Shown in pieces: positions 40,743 to 48,422 of a stretch of DNA of 48,422 nucleotides; the first letter of the stretch is position 1; every line of letters starts with the position of its first letter. The notes under the pieces are model-generated. The model did not search any database, was not told the DNA's origin, and was given only the letters and a program-made list of their open reading frames with translations. Source of the stretch: CACORA01 sp044234625 (GTDB taxonomy: Bacteria > Planctomycetota > Planctomycetia > Pirellulales > UBA1268). The stretch lies in the NCBI GenBank assembly GCA_044234625.1, contig JBIIIP010000006.1:1-48422 (forward strand), given 5' to 3'. A program made the position numbers and the translations under genes.

Positions 40743-41669
40743 TCAGCCGGTTCGGGCGGCGTAGGCCCGCTCGAGGTCGACGAACCGGTCGGGAGGAATG
40801 GCCTCGGCGCGGATCGTCTCGTCGAGGCCCATTTCGGCATACACGCCGTCGATCGCCTCGCGGGCACCGGGCCGCTGCTTGCCCCCCGCCATCCGCACGA
40901 GCACGCCCTTGAGCACCTTCCGCCGGTGGCAGAACACGTCGCGCACGAAGTCGTGGAAGCGGCCGAGATCGGCGATCCGCGCCCGGCGCTCGGGCTCGAG
41001 GTCGAGCCGCACGATCGCCGACTCCACCTTCGGCCGCGGCCAGAACACGCTCGGCGGCAGGATGCGTACGATCTCCGTGCGGCACTGGCTGCCGATCCAC
41101 ACCGACAGCGCGTTGTAGGCGTGCGATCCCGAGGCGGCCGCCATCCGTTCGCCCATCTCGCGCTGCACCGTCACGGTGGCGCTGTCGAACGGCCGGGGGA
41201 GGGCGAGAAGGTTCGAGATCACCGGCGTGGCCACGCAGTAGGGCAGGTTGGCCACGAGGAGGAACCGGCCGTGCGGCAGGGCGGTCCGGGCCTCCTCGAT
41301 GGCCTCGAGCACCTCCGGAGCGAAGCGATGCTTGCGGGCCAGCACGTCTCCCTCGACGAGCCGCACGTTATCGCACTCGATCACCCGCTCGCGGGCCAGT
41401 TGGGCGAGCCGGGGATCGATTTCCACGCTCACCACGCGGCCGGCGGCCCGGGCCAGCCGCTCCGTGAGCGCGCCGGTGCCGGCGCCAACCTCGAGCACCG
41501 CGTCGTTCGGGGTGATCCCGGCGGAGCGTTCCAGCAGGTCGAGGAGGTTCAGGTCGACGAGAAAGTTCTGGCCGCGGCGGGTGTCGATCGTGAAGCCGAC
41601 CTGGGCGAAGAGCTCCTTGAGGTAGGCCGTGGTCTGCCGGACGGGCTCGGCGCGCGGGGCATCGGTCAT
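40743..41669 (-). CDS. rsmA: 16S rRNA dimethyladenosine transferase
   Basis: SAM-dependent enzyme dimethylating two adjacent adenines near the 3' end of 16S rRNA; 308 aa from ATG 41669. GQNFLVD, the SAM motif VLEVGAGTGALTERL, VEIDPRL and the catalytic NLPYCVATPV (motif IV, NLPY) are present, followed by PRPKVESAIVRL. ATG overlaps the ribE stop by 4 bp (ATGA), so they are co-transcribed. Confidence 0.96.
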   Translation of the reverse strand: MTDAPRAEPVRQTTAYLKELFAQVGFTIDTRRGQNFLVDLNLLDLLERSAGITPNDAVLEVGAGTGALTERLARAAGRVVSVEIDPRLAQLARERVIECDNVRLVEGDVLARKHRFAPEVLEAIEEARTALPHGRFLLVANLPYCVATPVISNLLALPRPFDSATVTVQREMGERMAAASGSHAYNALSVWIGSQCRTEIVRILPPSVFWPRPKVESAIVRLDLEPERRARIADLGRFHDFVRDVFCHRRKVLKGVLVRMAGGKQRPGAREAIDGVYAEMGLDETIRAEAIPPDRFVDLERAYAARTG

Positions 41670-42268
41670 CGCGGCGTCTCCCGGGCCTCGAGCCAGCGGG
41701 CGACGTATTTGAAAACCATGTCGGTCTCCAGGTTCACGCGGTCGCCCACGGCGAGACGGCCGAGGGTGGTGTGGGCGAGCGTGTGCGGGATGAGCGCCAC
41801 GCTGAAGGCGGTGGCCGTCACATCCACCACGGTCAGGCTCACGCCGTCGACGGCCACCGAGCCCTTCGATGCCATCTGGCCGAGGAGCGCCGCCGGGGCC
41901 TCGAAGAAGCAGGTGCTCCACTCGCCATCCTGCGTGCACGAGGCGAGCCTTCCCAGGCCGTCGACATGCCCCGTCACGAGATGGCCGCCGAGGCGATCGG
42001 AAAGCATCATCGACCGCTCCAGGTTGACGGGGCTGCCCGGCACGAGGCCGCCGAGTGTGGTCCGCACGAGCGTCTCGGGGCCGGCCTGAAACTCCAGCCG
42101 CGGCCCGTCGATCCGCACCACCGACAGGCAGCAGCCGCTCGTGCAGATGCTCTCGCCGAGCACCGCGTCGGCGGCGATCGCCGCGGCCTCGACCGCCAGA
42201 CGCACCCCCGGCCCTTCGGCCACCACGGCCACGACTTGACCGACGGATTGGACCAAGCCGGTGAACAT
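41666..42268 (-). CDS. ribE: riboflavin synthase alpha chain
   Basis: Converts two 6,7-dimethyl-8-ribityllumazines to riboflavin plus a pyrimidine; 200 aa from ATG 42268. It begins MFTGLVQSVG, the diagnostic N-terminus. It has two lumazine-binding repeats: GESICTSGCCLSVV with GGHLVTGHVDG, and GSVAVDGVSLTVV with HTTLG. No FMN riboswitch was noticed in the 189-nt gap to the divergent eno gene. Coupled to rsmA. Confidence 0.96.
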   Translation of the reverse strand: MFTGLVQSVGQVVAVVAEGPGVRLAVEAAAIAADAVLGESICTSGCCLSVVRIDGPRLEFQAGPETLVRTTLGGLVPGSPVNLERSMMLSDRLGGHLVTGHVDGLGRLASCTQDGEWSTCFFEAPAALLGQMASKGSVAVDGVSLTVVDVTATAFSVALIPHTLAHTTLGRLAVGDRVNLETDMVFKYVARWLEARETPR

Positions 42269-42457
42269 GGATGACCCGGAGCGGGAAGGGGCGGAAACAA
42301 CTGGATCGCGGGGATCGGGGGAACCGTCGAGGATAGTCGGCCGCCGCGTCTCGGGCCACGCTCTTGCGTGACAGCCGGCCAACGGCACAATTGCCGCCAC
42401 GTCGCCGGCGAAAATGGCTCGCCGCACCGCTCCCCCCTCGCCGCGAAAGGCCCGCCC

Positions 42458-43747
42458 ATGTCCACGATCGTCGACATCCACGCCCGTCAGATCCTCGACA
42501 GCCGCGGCAATCCCACGATCGAGGTCGACGTCAGCCTGGCCGACGGCGCCTTCGGCCGCGCGGCGGTGCCCTCGGGTGCGAGCACCGGCGCCCACGAGGC
42601 GTGGGAGAAGCGCGACGGCGACAAGGCCGTCTACCTGGGCAAGGGCGTGCTCGAGGCGGTGGAAAACGTCAACACGCGGATCGCGGAGGAGCTCGAAGGG
42701 TGTGATGCCCTCGACCAGACGACCGTCGACGAGCGGATGCTGGAGCTGGACGGCACGCCCAACAAGAAAAACCTCGGCGCCAACGCGATCCTCGGCGTGT
42801 CGATGGCCGTGGCCCATGCGGCCGCCGAGCACTGCGGCCTGCCGCTCTACCGCTACCTGGGCGGCGCCACGGCCCGGCTCCTGCCCGCCCCGATGATGAA
42901 CATCATCAATGGCGGCGCGCACGCCGACAACCCGCTCGACGTGCAGGAATTCATGGTCATGCCGCTGGGCTTCGACACGTTCGACGACGCCCTGCGGGCC
43001 GGCGTGGAGACGTTCCATGCCCTCAAGAAAGTGCTCAAGGACAAGAAGCTGGCCACGGCCGTCGGCGACGAAGGCGGCTTCGCGCCCCACATCGGCACCT
43101 GCGCCGAGGCCTTGGAGGTGATTCTCGCCGCCATCTCGAACGCCGGCTACACGCCCGGCAAGGAAATGTGCATCGCGCTCGACGTGGCCGCCACCGAGCT
43201 CTTCGACGCCAAGAGCGGCACCTATGCCATCGAGGGCAAGTCGCTCGACTCGGCCGGCATGGTGGATTTCCTGGCCAGCCTCGCCGGCCGCTATCCGATC
43301 GTGTCGATCGAGGATGGCTGCTCGGAGGATGACTGGAAGGGCTGGAAGCTGATCAGCGAGAAGCTGGGCGACCGGGTGCAACTTGTCGGCGACGATCTGT
43401 TCGTCACTAATTCCGAGCGGCTTTCCCGCGGCATTGCCGAAGGCGTGGCGAACAGCATCCTCGTGAAGGTCAACCAGATCGGCACGCTCACGGAGACGAT
43501 CGCCGCGGTGTCGCTGGCCCACCGCTCGGGCTACACCTCGATTTCCAGCCACCGCAGTGGCGAGACGGAAGACGCCACGATCGCCGACCTGGCCGTCGGC
43601 CTGTCGACGGGCCAGATCAAGACGGGCTCGGCCTCACGGAGCGACCGGATCGCGAAATACAACCAGCTCCTGCGGATCGCCGAATCGCTGGGCGACGGCG
43701 CGATCTACGCCGGCCGCGACGTCCAGGCCCGCTGGCCGGGCCTGTAA
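42458..43747 (+). CDS. eno: enolase
   Basis: Glycolytic 2-phosphoglycerate dehydratase; 429 aa from ATG 42458 after AAAGG. Signature blocks: ARQILDSRGNPTIEVDV, GASTGAHEAWEKRDGD, the catalytic DEGGFAP, SIEDGCSEDDW, LVKVNQIGTLTETI with the catalytic Lys, and SHRSGETEDATIADLAVG. Length and motifs are normal. Copy B of the structured repeat begins 11 nt after its stop. Confidence 0.98.
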   Translation: MSTIVDIHARQILDSRGNPTIEVDVSLADGAFGRAAVPSGASTGAHEAWEKRDGDKAVYLGKGVLEAVENVNTRIAEELEGCDALDQTTVDERMLELDGTPNKKNLGANAILGVSMAVAHAAAEHCGLPLYRYLGGATARLLPAPMMNIINGGAHADNPLDVQEFMVMPLGFDTFDDALRAGVETFHALKKVLKDKKLATAVGDEGGFAPHIGTCAEALEVILAAISNAGYTPGKEMCIALDVAATELFDAKSGTYAIEGKSLDSAGMVDFLASLAGRYPIVSIEDGCSEDDWKGWKLISEKLGDRVQLVGDDLFVTNSERLSRGIAEGVANSILVKVNQIGTLTETIAAVSLAHRSGYTSISSHRSGETEDATIADLAVGLSTGQIKTGSASRSDRIAKYNQLLRIAESLGDGAIYAGRDVQARWPGL

Positions 43748-43758
43748 GAGCGCGTCTG

Positions 43759-43920
43759 AGCGAACTCGCGCAACCCGGCACGGAGCTGCCCACGCCCTCG
43801 CGCGGACGTTCGCCTCAGCCCTCCAGGCTTCGGCTCTCTGCATGTCCGCTGCGCTTCGCCCTCCAGGCTTCGCTTGCTCCCATAGCCCGCTCGAGGGCAT
43901 GGGCAGCCCCGTGCCTGGCG
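43759..43920 (-). repeat. structured dispersed repeat, copy B
   Basis: Read on the minus strand, arms 43915-43892 and 43800-43777 pair at 22 of 24 positions (segment CTGCCCATGCCCTCG against CGAGGGCGTGGGCAG). This stem is a different sequence from copies A and C. Two inner hairpins have TGGAG loops (43858-43868 and 43817-43829 on the plus strand, where the loops read CTCCA). The core matches copy A in 19-nt and 17-nt identical blocks. Its 3' end faces the eno stop. Confidence 0.75.
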
Positions 43921-43937
43921 TTTAAAGGACAAGTTGT

Positions 43938-43982
43938 GACAGGCCTCCGGCCTGTCGGATCTTGATCGCAGACCGGAGGTCT
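43938..43982. repeat. intact inverted pair of REP-like palindromes
   Basis: GACAGGCC-TCC-GGCCTGTC (43938-43956), an 11-nt spacer, then CAGACC-GGA-GGTCT (to 43982) followed by ACGCCAC. Same architecture as the pair at 36741-36957 but without an insertion. It lies between structured repeats B and C, which point away from it. Confidence 0.75.
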
Positions 43983-44036
43983 ACGCCACTTTTGTTCAGA
44001 GTCCTCCGGGCCTGTGGTTACTCCTGTGAAGGACGA

Positions 44037-44195
44037 GGCTTCGGGCTCCCCGTACTTCGGGAGCCGGCGTTGCTGACCAGCGCAGGCATGGATGCCGGAG
44101 CGCAGGCAGCATCGAGTGAGCGAAAGCCCAGGATGGGCGCAGCGAACGTCCGGCGACGGAGTACGGGGAGCCCGAAGCCGGGTTGGGCCAGTTGA
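44037..44195 (+). repeat. structured dispersed repeat, copy C
   Basis: Arms 44037-44059 and 44157-44179 pair at 22 of 23 positions (segment GGCTTCGGGCTCCCCGTACT) and are unlike the stems of A and B. Inside are GGCA-TGGA-TGCC (44085-44096) and GCCC-AGGAT-GGGC (44126-44138). The GCGAACGTCCGGCGA block and CCGGGTTGGGCCAGTTG tail match copy A. It ends 16 nt before the ATG of the next gene. Confidence 0.75.
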
Positions 44196-44211
44196 CGCTA
44201 CGCTACTGTTC

Positions 44212-44550
44212 ATGGAGCCGACCCGTCTCACCGACAGCCCCTGGTTCTGGGCGTTGCTCTTCTCGCTCATGGCCTTGGTCGGCCTCGGGCTCATCGCGCC
44301 CAAGTTCGATGTTCGTCAGCGCCAGGTCGAAGGACGCTTCCTCGGCCGCCAGGAGGCCGCCATCGAGCGGCAGCGCCGCGCCGCCGGGCTGCCACCCGTC
44401 GACCTCGCCGACGAGGCCCGGGATCGCGAGGTCGTCGCCCCGCGGCGGATCGTGCCCTTGTGGACGCTCGGCGCGGCGGCCGCCGCGGCCGCGGCTGGCT
44501 CCGCCATCATGCTCGCCCGCGAACGACGGGCGGCGCCGGGGAGCCGGTAG
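44212..44550 (+). CDS. small two-helix membrane protein
   Basis: A 112-aa protein. The first helix is about 12-29 (FWALLFSLMALVGLGLIA), then a charged region (KFDVRQRQVEGRFLGRQEAAIERQRR) likely helical, a Pro-rich link, and a second Ala-rich helix at about 83-100 followed by a basic tail. No family recognised. ATG 44212; no strong SD because structured repeat C ends just before it. It converges on the VWA gene with a 6-nt gap. Confidence 0.62.
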   Translation: MEPTRLTDSPWFWALLFSLMALVGLGLIAPKFDVRQRQVEGRFLGRQEAAIERQRRAAGLPPVDLADEARDREVVAPRRIVPLWTLGAAAAAAAAGSAIMLARERRAAPGSR

Positions 44551-44556
44551 CCGGCG

Positions 44557-46272
44557 TCAGGCGATGATGCTCCGGCGGCGGCTCACGTAATCCCACACCA
44601 CGAAGCGGTCGAGATCCTTGCCCGCCGTGAAGAACACGCGGCCCCGGGCAGTCTCGGCGAGCCGGTAGGCGAACTGGATATCCTCCCGCGACTGCGTCCA
44701 GCCCGACAGGAGGAACACGTTCACCGTGATGCCCTCGCGACGACAGGCCTGGGCTTCGCGGATCGTCGCCTCCTCCGTGCGCGGGTGCGGGGGGTAGAGC
44801 AGGTAGAGCTGCTCCCCCTCGAAGTGCGCGGTCGGCAGGCCGTCGGTGATGATGATCACCTGCTTGTTGGGCGTGTCCTGGCGGGCGAGATGCTGGCGGG
44901 AGAGCGCCAGCGCGTGCTGGATGTTGGTGAAGTGGGGAGGGATGTCGCTCTCGGCCACCTGCGGGTCGGACATGTCGGCGCGGAGCCGCACGACGGCGTC
45001 GAAGATCGTCACCGGCTTCGGCAGGAGCGTGGCGACCTCCCCCGCAGGACGCGGCTTGGCGAAGGAATACATCTCGATGAACTGCAGGAAGTCACCCGGG
45101 TATTCCTTGTGCACGAGCCCCTGGAGGGCGAGGGCCATCCGCTTCACGTTCACGTACAGCCCGCCATAGCGCATCGACCCGCTCATGTCGAGCACCACCG
45201 TGGTGGCGCATTTGGGCGAGTTGCGGGTGCGGTGCACCTCGATGTCACGCGGATCGAGCCGCAGCGGCCGGCCGGCCGCCCCGGGACCCGTCGCCTGCCG
45301 CAGGAGGGCATTCACGAGCGAGCCGGGCACGTCCATGTGGGCCACCGAGTCGCCGAACTCGTATGGCCGCGTCGTCGCCATTTCCACGGCGCCGTCGCCG
45401 GTCACGCTCACCGGATGGCGGCCCGTTCGCGACGGCTCCAAGGCCGAAAAGATCTGCTCCAGCAATTTCCCCTGGAAAAGCCGCATCGCCTGCGGCGTGA
45501 GAGCGTAGCCGCGGTTTGTCCGCTGCAGCCCCTGCTGGGCCGCCATCTGCTCGATCAGGTCCTGCACCTGCCGCTTGAGCGCGTCCAGTTCGTCGAGCGC
45601 GCCCCGGTCGATGAATTCGCTGAGCGACTCCATGTCGATGAGGGCCACCTTCGCGTTCTTCCGCGCCTCCTCGACCTGCGCGAGCAGCCGCTCGATCGTC
45701 TCCAGCTCCTCCTTGATCTCGAGCGCCCGGGGAACGGTGAGCTTCTCCCGGCCGGTGAAGGCCCACTTCGCCGCCAGCTCATCGACTTGGTAGACCTCGC
45801 CAAGCCGGTCGATCAGCCCCACCAGCTGCGCCGCGAAGGGCGATTGGTCGTCTTCCTGCGCATACCACAGCCGCTCCAGCCGCCGCAGCTGCTCCTCGCG
45901 CACCGCCCGCTCGAAGGCTTCGCGCGACTTCGCCGGCGGCCGCGTCCGCCGGGCCGCCTCACGAAAGACGTGCCGGGCCTTTTTCCGGACGGCTTCCGTC
46001 TCGTACCGCTCCAGGATCTTCCGCCGCCGCTCCTCGAGCTGCCGCTTGATTGAATCGAGCGATGGCCCCAGCCCCTTGATCTGCTCCGGGTCGAGCATGA
46101 CCGCCTCGGCGAGCTGCTCCTCGGTGAGTTCGGCGGCGCTGCCGAACTCCAGCAGGTGCTCGACGGCGGGCGTGACGAGGTCGGCCTGCGGCGGCCGTGG
46201 CGACGGAATCCGCGCGGGGTCGTACCGCTGGTACGTGTGCACGATCCCGCCGAGCGTGTCGCGCGTGGGCAT
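44557..46272 (-). CDS. VWA-domain protein with helical N-terminus
   Basis: A 571-aa cytosolic protein. Residues 1 to about 340 are mostly charged and helical (coiled-coil around 60-150 and 175-250). From about 355 is a von Willebrand A domain with the MIDAS motif Asp362-x-Ser364-x-Ser366 (DMSGS), the conserved TDGLPTAH and a final DYVSRRR. It starts 3 nt after the AAA+ gene ends, so the pair is almost certainly one operon. MoxR/VWA pairs act as chaperones in metal-cofactor insertion or complex assembly; the client here is unknown. Confidence 0.9.
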   Translation of the reverse strand: MPTRDTLGGIVHTYQRYDPARIPSPRPPQADLVTPAVEHLLEFGSAAELTEEQLAEAVMLDPEQIKGLGPSLDSIKRQLEERRRKILERYETEAVRKKARHVFREAARRTRPPAKSREAFERAVREEQLRRLERLWYAQEDDQSPFAAQLVGLIDRLGEVYQVDELAAKWAFTGREKLTVPRALEIKEELETIERLLAQVEEARKNAKVALIDMESLSEFIDRGALDELDALKRQVQDLIEQMAAQQGLQRTNRGYALTPQAMRLFQGKLLEQIFSALEPSRTGRHPVSVTGDGAVEMATTRPYEFGDSVAHMDVPGSLVNALLRQATGPGAAGRPLRLDPRDIEVHRTRNSPKCATTVVLDMSGSMRYGGLYVNVKRMALALQGLVHKEYPGDFLQFIEMYSFAKPRPAGEVATLLPKPVTIFDAVVRLRADMSDPQVAESDIPPHFTNIQHALALSRQHLARQDTPNKQVIIITDGLPTAHFEGEQLYLLYPPHPRTEEATIREAQACRREGITVNVFLLSGWTQSREDIQFAYRLAETARGRVFFTAGKDLDRFVVWDYVSRRRSIIA

Positions 46273-46275
46273 GGG

Positions 46276-47703
46276 TCAGCGAAAGCCTCCCGTGTCATAG
46301 ACCGTGCGGCCGTGGGCCTGCAGCCGCGAGATGCGCTCGGTGGCATACAGCCCCGCGAGCACGAACTCGATGCAGCTGGCGCGGACCGCGGCATTCTCCG
46401 CCGCGTTGACCTCGAAGGCCTTTTCCCAGATCGCCGGCACGTCGGCAACGATCCGCTCGTAGACCGCCGATGGCACCATGTCGCCCACCTCGATCTTCAC
46501 GCCCTGGCCGAACACCTTGGCGATCTCGTCGAGGCCGTGCTTTTCCACGTATTCCTCGAACACGGTGGCGATCGCCTCGGCGACCACGGCGTCGAGCACT
46601 TGCCGCTCGGTCATCTGGTGGCTGCCCATGAGGTCGAGCTCCAGCTTGCCGAGGCTCGACGAATAGATGTGGCCGATGTCGCTGATCCGCGGCACGGCCG
46701 GCTTTTCGCCGAGGCGAACCGCCCGCTGGCGGGCGCTGGCGACCACCGTCTCGTAATTGGCGATCGAAAACCGCGCCGACACGCCCGATTGCTGGTCGAT
46801 GAACTTGCTCTTTCGGGCGGCCACCGTGATTTCTTCGAGGATCTCCTTCATGAACGGCGGCACGGCAACGGGCCAGTCGCCCCCCAGGTCGATGCCGGCC
46901 TCCTGCTCCACCATGCGGATGCCGAGGTCGCGGTCGCGCGGGTAGTGGGTGTGGATCACCGCGCCGATCCGGTCCTTGAGCTGGGGGATCACCTTGCCGG
47001 AGCGGTTGTAGGTGGCGGGATTGGCCGAAAAGAGGAGCATCACGTCGATGTCGAACTTCACCGGATAGCCGCGGATCTGCACGTCGCGCTCCTCGAGGAT
47101 GTTGAACATCCCCACCTGCACCAGTTCGTCGAGTTCAGGCAGCTCGTTCATCGCGAAGATGCCCCGGTGCATGCGCGGGATGAGCCCCAGGTGGAGCGCC
47201 TCCTCGCTCGCCATGCTCGTGCCCCCGGCGAGCTTGGCCGGGTCGATCTCGCCGATGATGTCGGCGAACTTCGTGCCGGGCGCCAACCGCTCGGCATACC
47301 GCTCCGCCCGCGGCCACCAGGCGATCGGCACCTCCTCCGGCGGATTGGAGGCGACGAGCCGCCTGCCGGCCCGCGTGATCGGGGCGGTGGGGTCGTCGTT
47401 CAGCGGGATCGCCGGGTCGTCGAGGTAGGGGAGAAACTCGTCGAGAAACCGCACCAACAGACGCATCAGCCGGCTCTTGGCCTGCCCCTTCTCGCCGAGG
47501 AAGAGCATGTCGTGGCCGGCGAGCAGGGCGATGTTGATCTCGGGGATCACCGTGTCGTCGTAGCCCACGATCCCGGGAAAGAGCTCGTCACCGTCGCGGA
47601 GCATCCGCAGGAAGTTGCCGCGCACCTCGTCTTTCACGCTGCGGCTGCGCCAACCGCTGGCCACAAGTTCGGCGAGCGTGCGCGGGAGACGGGGGGGCGG
47701 CAT
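46276..47703 (-). CDS. MoxR/ChlI-type AAA+ ATPase with atypical Walker motifs
   Basis: A 475-aa AAA+ protein related to the magnesium-chelatase I subunit. The P-loop reads GEKGQAKS at 70-77, with Ala where the consensus GxxxxGK[ST] has Gly. The Walker B position reads GIFAMNELPEL, with Asn186-Glu187 in place of Asp-Glu. Other AAA+ blocks (LLFSANPATYNRSGKVIPQLKDRIG) are intact. From memory, a GxxGQAK / MNEL form occurs in related ChlI-like ATPases of other phyla, so this is probably a subfamily trait rather than decay. It is upstream partner of the VWA gene. Confidence 0.9.
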   Translation of the reverse strand: MPPPRLPRTLAELVASGWRSRSVKDEVRGNFLRMLRDGDELFPGIVGYDDTVIPEINIALLAGHDMLFLGEKGQAKSRLMRLLVRFLDEFLPYLDDPAIPLNDDPTAPITRAGRRLVASNPPEEVPIAWWPRAERYAERLAPGTKFADIIGEIDPAKLAGGTSMASEEALHLGLIPRMHRGIFAMNELPELDELVQVGMFNILEERDVQIRGYPVKFDIDVMLLFSANPATYNRSGKVIPQLKDRIGAVIHTHYPRDRDLGIRMVEQEAGIDLGGDWPVAVPPFMKEILEEITVAARKSKFIDQQSGVSARFSIANYETVVASARQRAVRLGEKPAVPRISDIGHIYSSSLGKLELDLMGSHQMTERQVLDAVVAEAIATVFEEYVEKHGLDEIAKVFGQGVKIEVGDMVPSAVYERIVADVPAIWEKAFEVNAAENAAVRASCIEFVLAGLYATERISRLQAHGRTVYDTGGFR

Positions 47704-47764
47704 GGCATCCTCCTCGGGGATGCCACGATTGTAGGCGCTCGTCCCGCCACGGGGGGCGAACGGC

Positions 47765-48422
47765 TCAAGCCGCCGGCTGGGCCGCCGCGCGGAAGGCGGG
47801 GAGGCGGACGGTGATCGCCGTGCCCTTGCCCGGCGTGCTCTCCACGCGGATGCGGCCGCGATGAGCTTCCACGATCTCCCGGCAGGCCGCCAGCCCCAGG
47901 CCGCTGCCCCCCTTGCCGGTCTCGTCGGGGCCGGCCTTCGTGGAGAAATGCGGTTCGAACATCCGCCGCATCACGTCGGGCGTCATGCCGCAGCCCGTAT
48001 CGCGCACCGTCACGTCAACCAGGTCGGTGGCCGGATCGTGCGCGAGCCGGAGGATCAGCCGGCCGCCGCTCGGCATGGCCTGCCGGGCATTCACGAGCAG
48101 GTTGAGGAGCACCTGCTGCACCTGGCTCGGGTTCGCCGTCACCCGGGGCACCACGGCGAACTCGCGCTCCACCTGGACGCGGTATTTCATCATCTCGCGC
48201 TCCAGGAGCACCAGCACCTCGTCCATGAGCACGGCGAGATCGACCGGCTCGAAACGATGCGACCGACCGCGCGCCATGGAGAGCACGCTGGCGGTGATCT
48301 TCGCGGCCCGCGTGGCCGCGGAGAGGATCCGCTCCAGCGCCTTGTCGCGGGTGGGCTGGTCGCGATGCCGCAAGCCCATCCGCGCGTAGTTGAGCACGGT
48401 CGTCAGGGCGTTGTTGAATTCG
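47765..48422 (-). CDS. sensor histidine kinase, 5' part outside window
   Basis: C-terminal ~218 residues of a two-component kinase, truncated by the right edge. The first visible residues are EFNNALTTVLNYAR. The base at 48422 is C, consistent with the last base of a CAC/CAT-type His codon (H-E-F-N-N), so the phospho-accepting His lies exactly at the edge. The ATPase domain has the N box (LLNLLVNARQAM), G1 DTGCGM, F box FEPHFSTK and G2 GKGGSGLGL. The sensor domain is unseen. It is 61 nt upstream of the AAA+/VWA pair on the same strand. Confidence 0.93.
   Translation of the reverse strand, partial: EFNNALTTVLNYARMGLRHRDQPTRDKALERILSAATRAAKITASVLSMARGRSHRFEPVDLAVLMDEVLVLLEREMMKYRVQVEREFAVVPRVTANPSQVQQVLLNLLVNARQAMPSGGRLILRLAHDPATDLVDVTVRDTGCGMTPDVMRRMFEPHFSTKAGPDETGKGGSGLGLAACREIVEAHRGRIRVESTPGKGTAITVRLPAFRAAAQPAA

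Noticed and set aside
42269..42457. FMN riboswitch upstream of ribE
   Set aside because: I could not find the conserved RFN blocks in the 189-nt gap by eye.
42269..43552. Upstream extension of the ribE frame opposite eno
   Set aside because: Riboflavin synthase begins MFTGLVQSVG at 42268 as usual; the rest mirrors enolase codons.
43759..44195. Structured repeats as integron attC sites or a CRISPR array
   Set aside because: No attC core (GTTRRRY-type boxes) or integrase is seen, and there are no short repeats with regular unique spacers. The copies are long, in both orientations and far apart.

Overview
The window is GC-rich, gene-dense bacterial chromosome, most likely from a planctomycete of the Pirellulales type. 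The evidence is a BBP7/DUF1551-like outer-membrane barrel protein, a carotenoid cluster laid out like the squalene-derived C30 pathway reported in Planctomycetes, several secreted Ala/Pro-rich proteins, and a mix of housekeeping genes in short operons. The taxonomic call is an inference from gene content; there is no rRNA in the window.

Layout. 1-3.6 kb: fatty-acid synthesis on the minus strand (rpmF-fabD-fabG, then acpP-fabF; fabF runs off the left edge). 3.6-6.3 kb: ruvC-ruvA-ruvB and a tRNA-Arg(ACG). 6.4-9.0 kb: an MFS/PlsC fusion with a decayed AMP-ligase tail. 9.2-15.0 kb: a secreted YAP-repeat protein, then a four-gene carotenoid operon (two CrtI-type enzymes, acyltransferase, glycosyltransferase) behind a clear promoter. 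15-18 kb: purE-purK and Sua5. 18-23.8 kb: an SDR epimerase, an MFS protein, a secreted hypothetical, a HEAT-repeat lipoprotein and a SAM-fold-like protein. 23.9-27.3 kb: leuC-leuD with two attached genes. 27.3-36.2 kb: bioB, a secreted Ala/Pro-rich protein, an M24 peptidase, a 94-aa orphan, a UVR-motif protein, ArfB, a TIM-barrel isomerase, a TraB/GumN protein and the BBP7 protein. 36.2-40.6 kb: a hotdog thioesterase, a repeat island, and a 1132-aa FAAL-ACP-oxoamine-synthase fusion. 40.7-43.7 kb: ribE-rsmA and eno. 43.7-44.2 kb: a second repeat island. 44.2-48.4 kb: a small membrane protein, a VWA/AAA+ pair and a histidine kinase cut by the right edge.

Lipid chemistry recurs: fatty-acid synthesis, lysophospholipid-type acyl transfer, carotenoid glycosylation and acylation, and a FAAL-ACP-AOS enzyme expected to join an acyl chain to an amino acid as sphingolipid first steps do.

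The least explained signal is in the two repeat islands. Three copies of a roughly 160-nt element share a conserved core, but each is closed by a 20-24 bp stem of a different sequence that is still self-complementary. Each copy carries two small hairpins with GGA in the loop. They lie beside paired REP-like palindromes, one pair of which has been split by a 166-bp MITE-like insertion; the other pair shows the empty arrangement.
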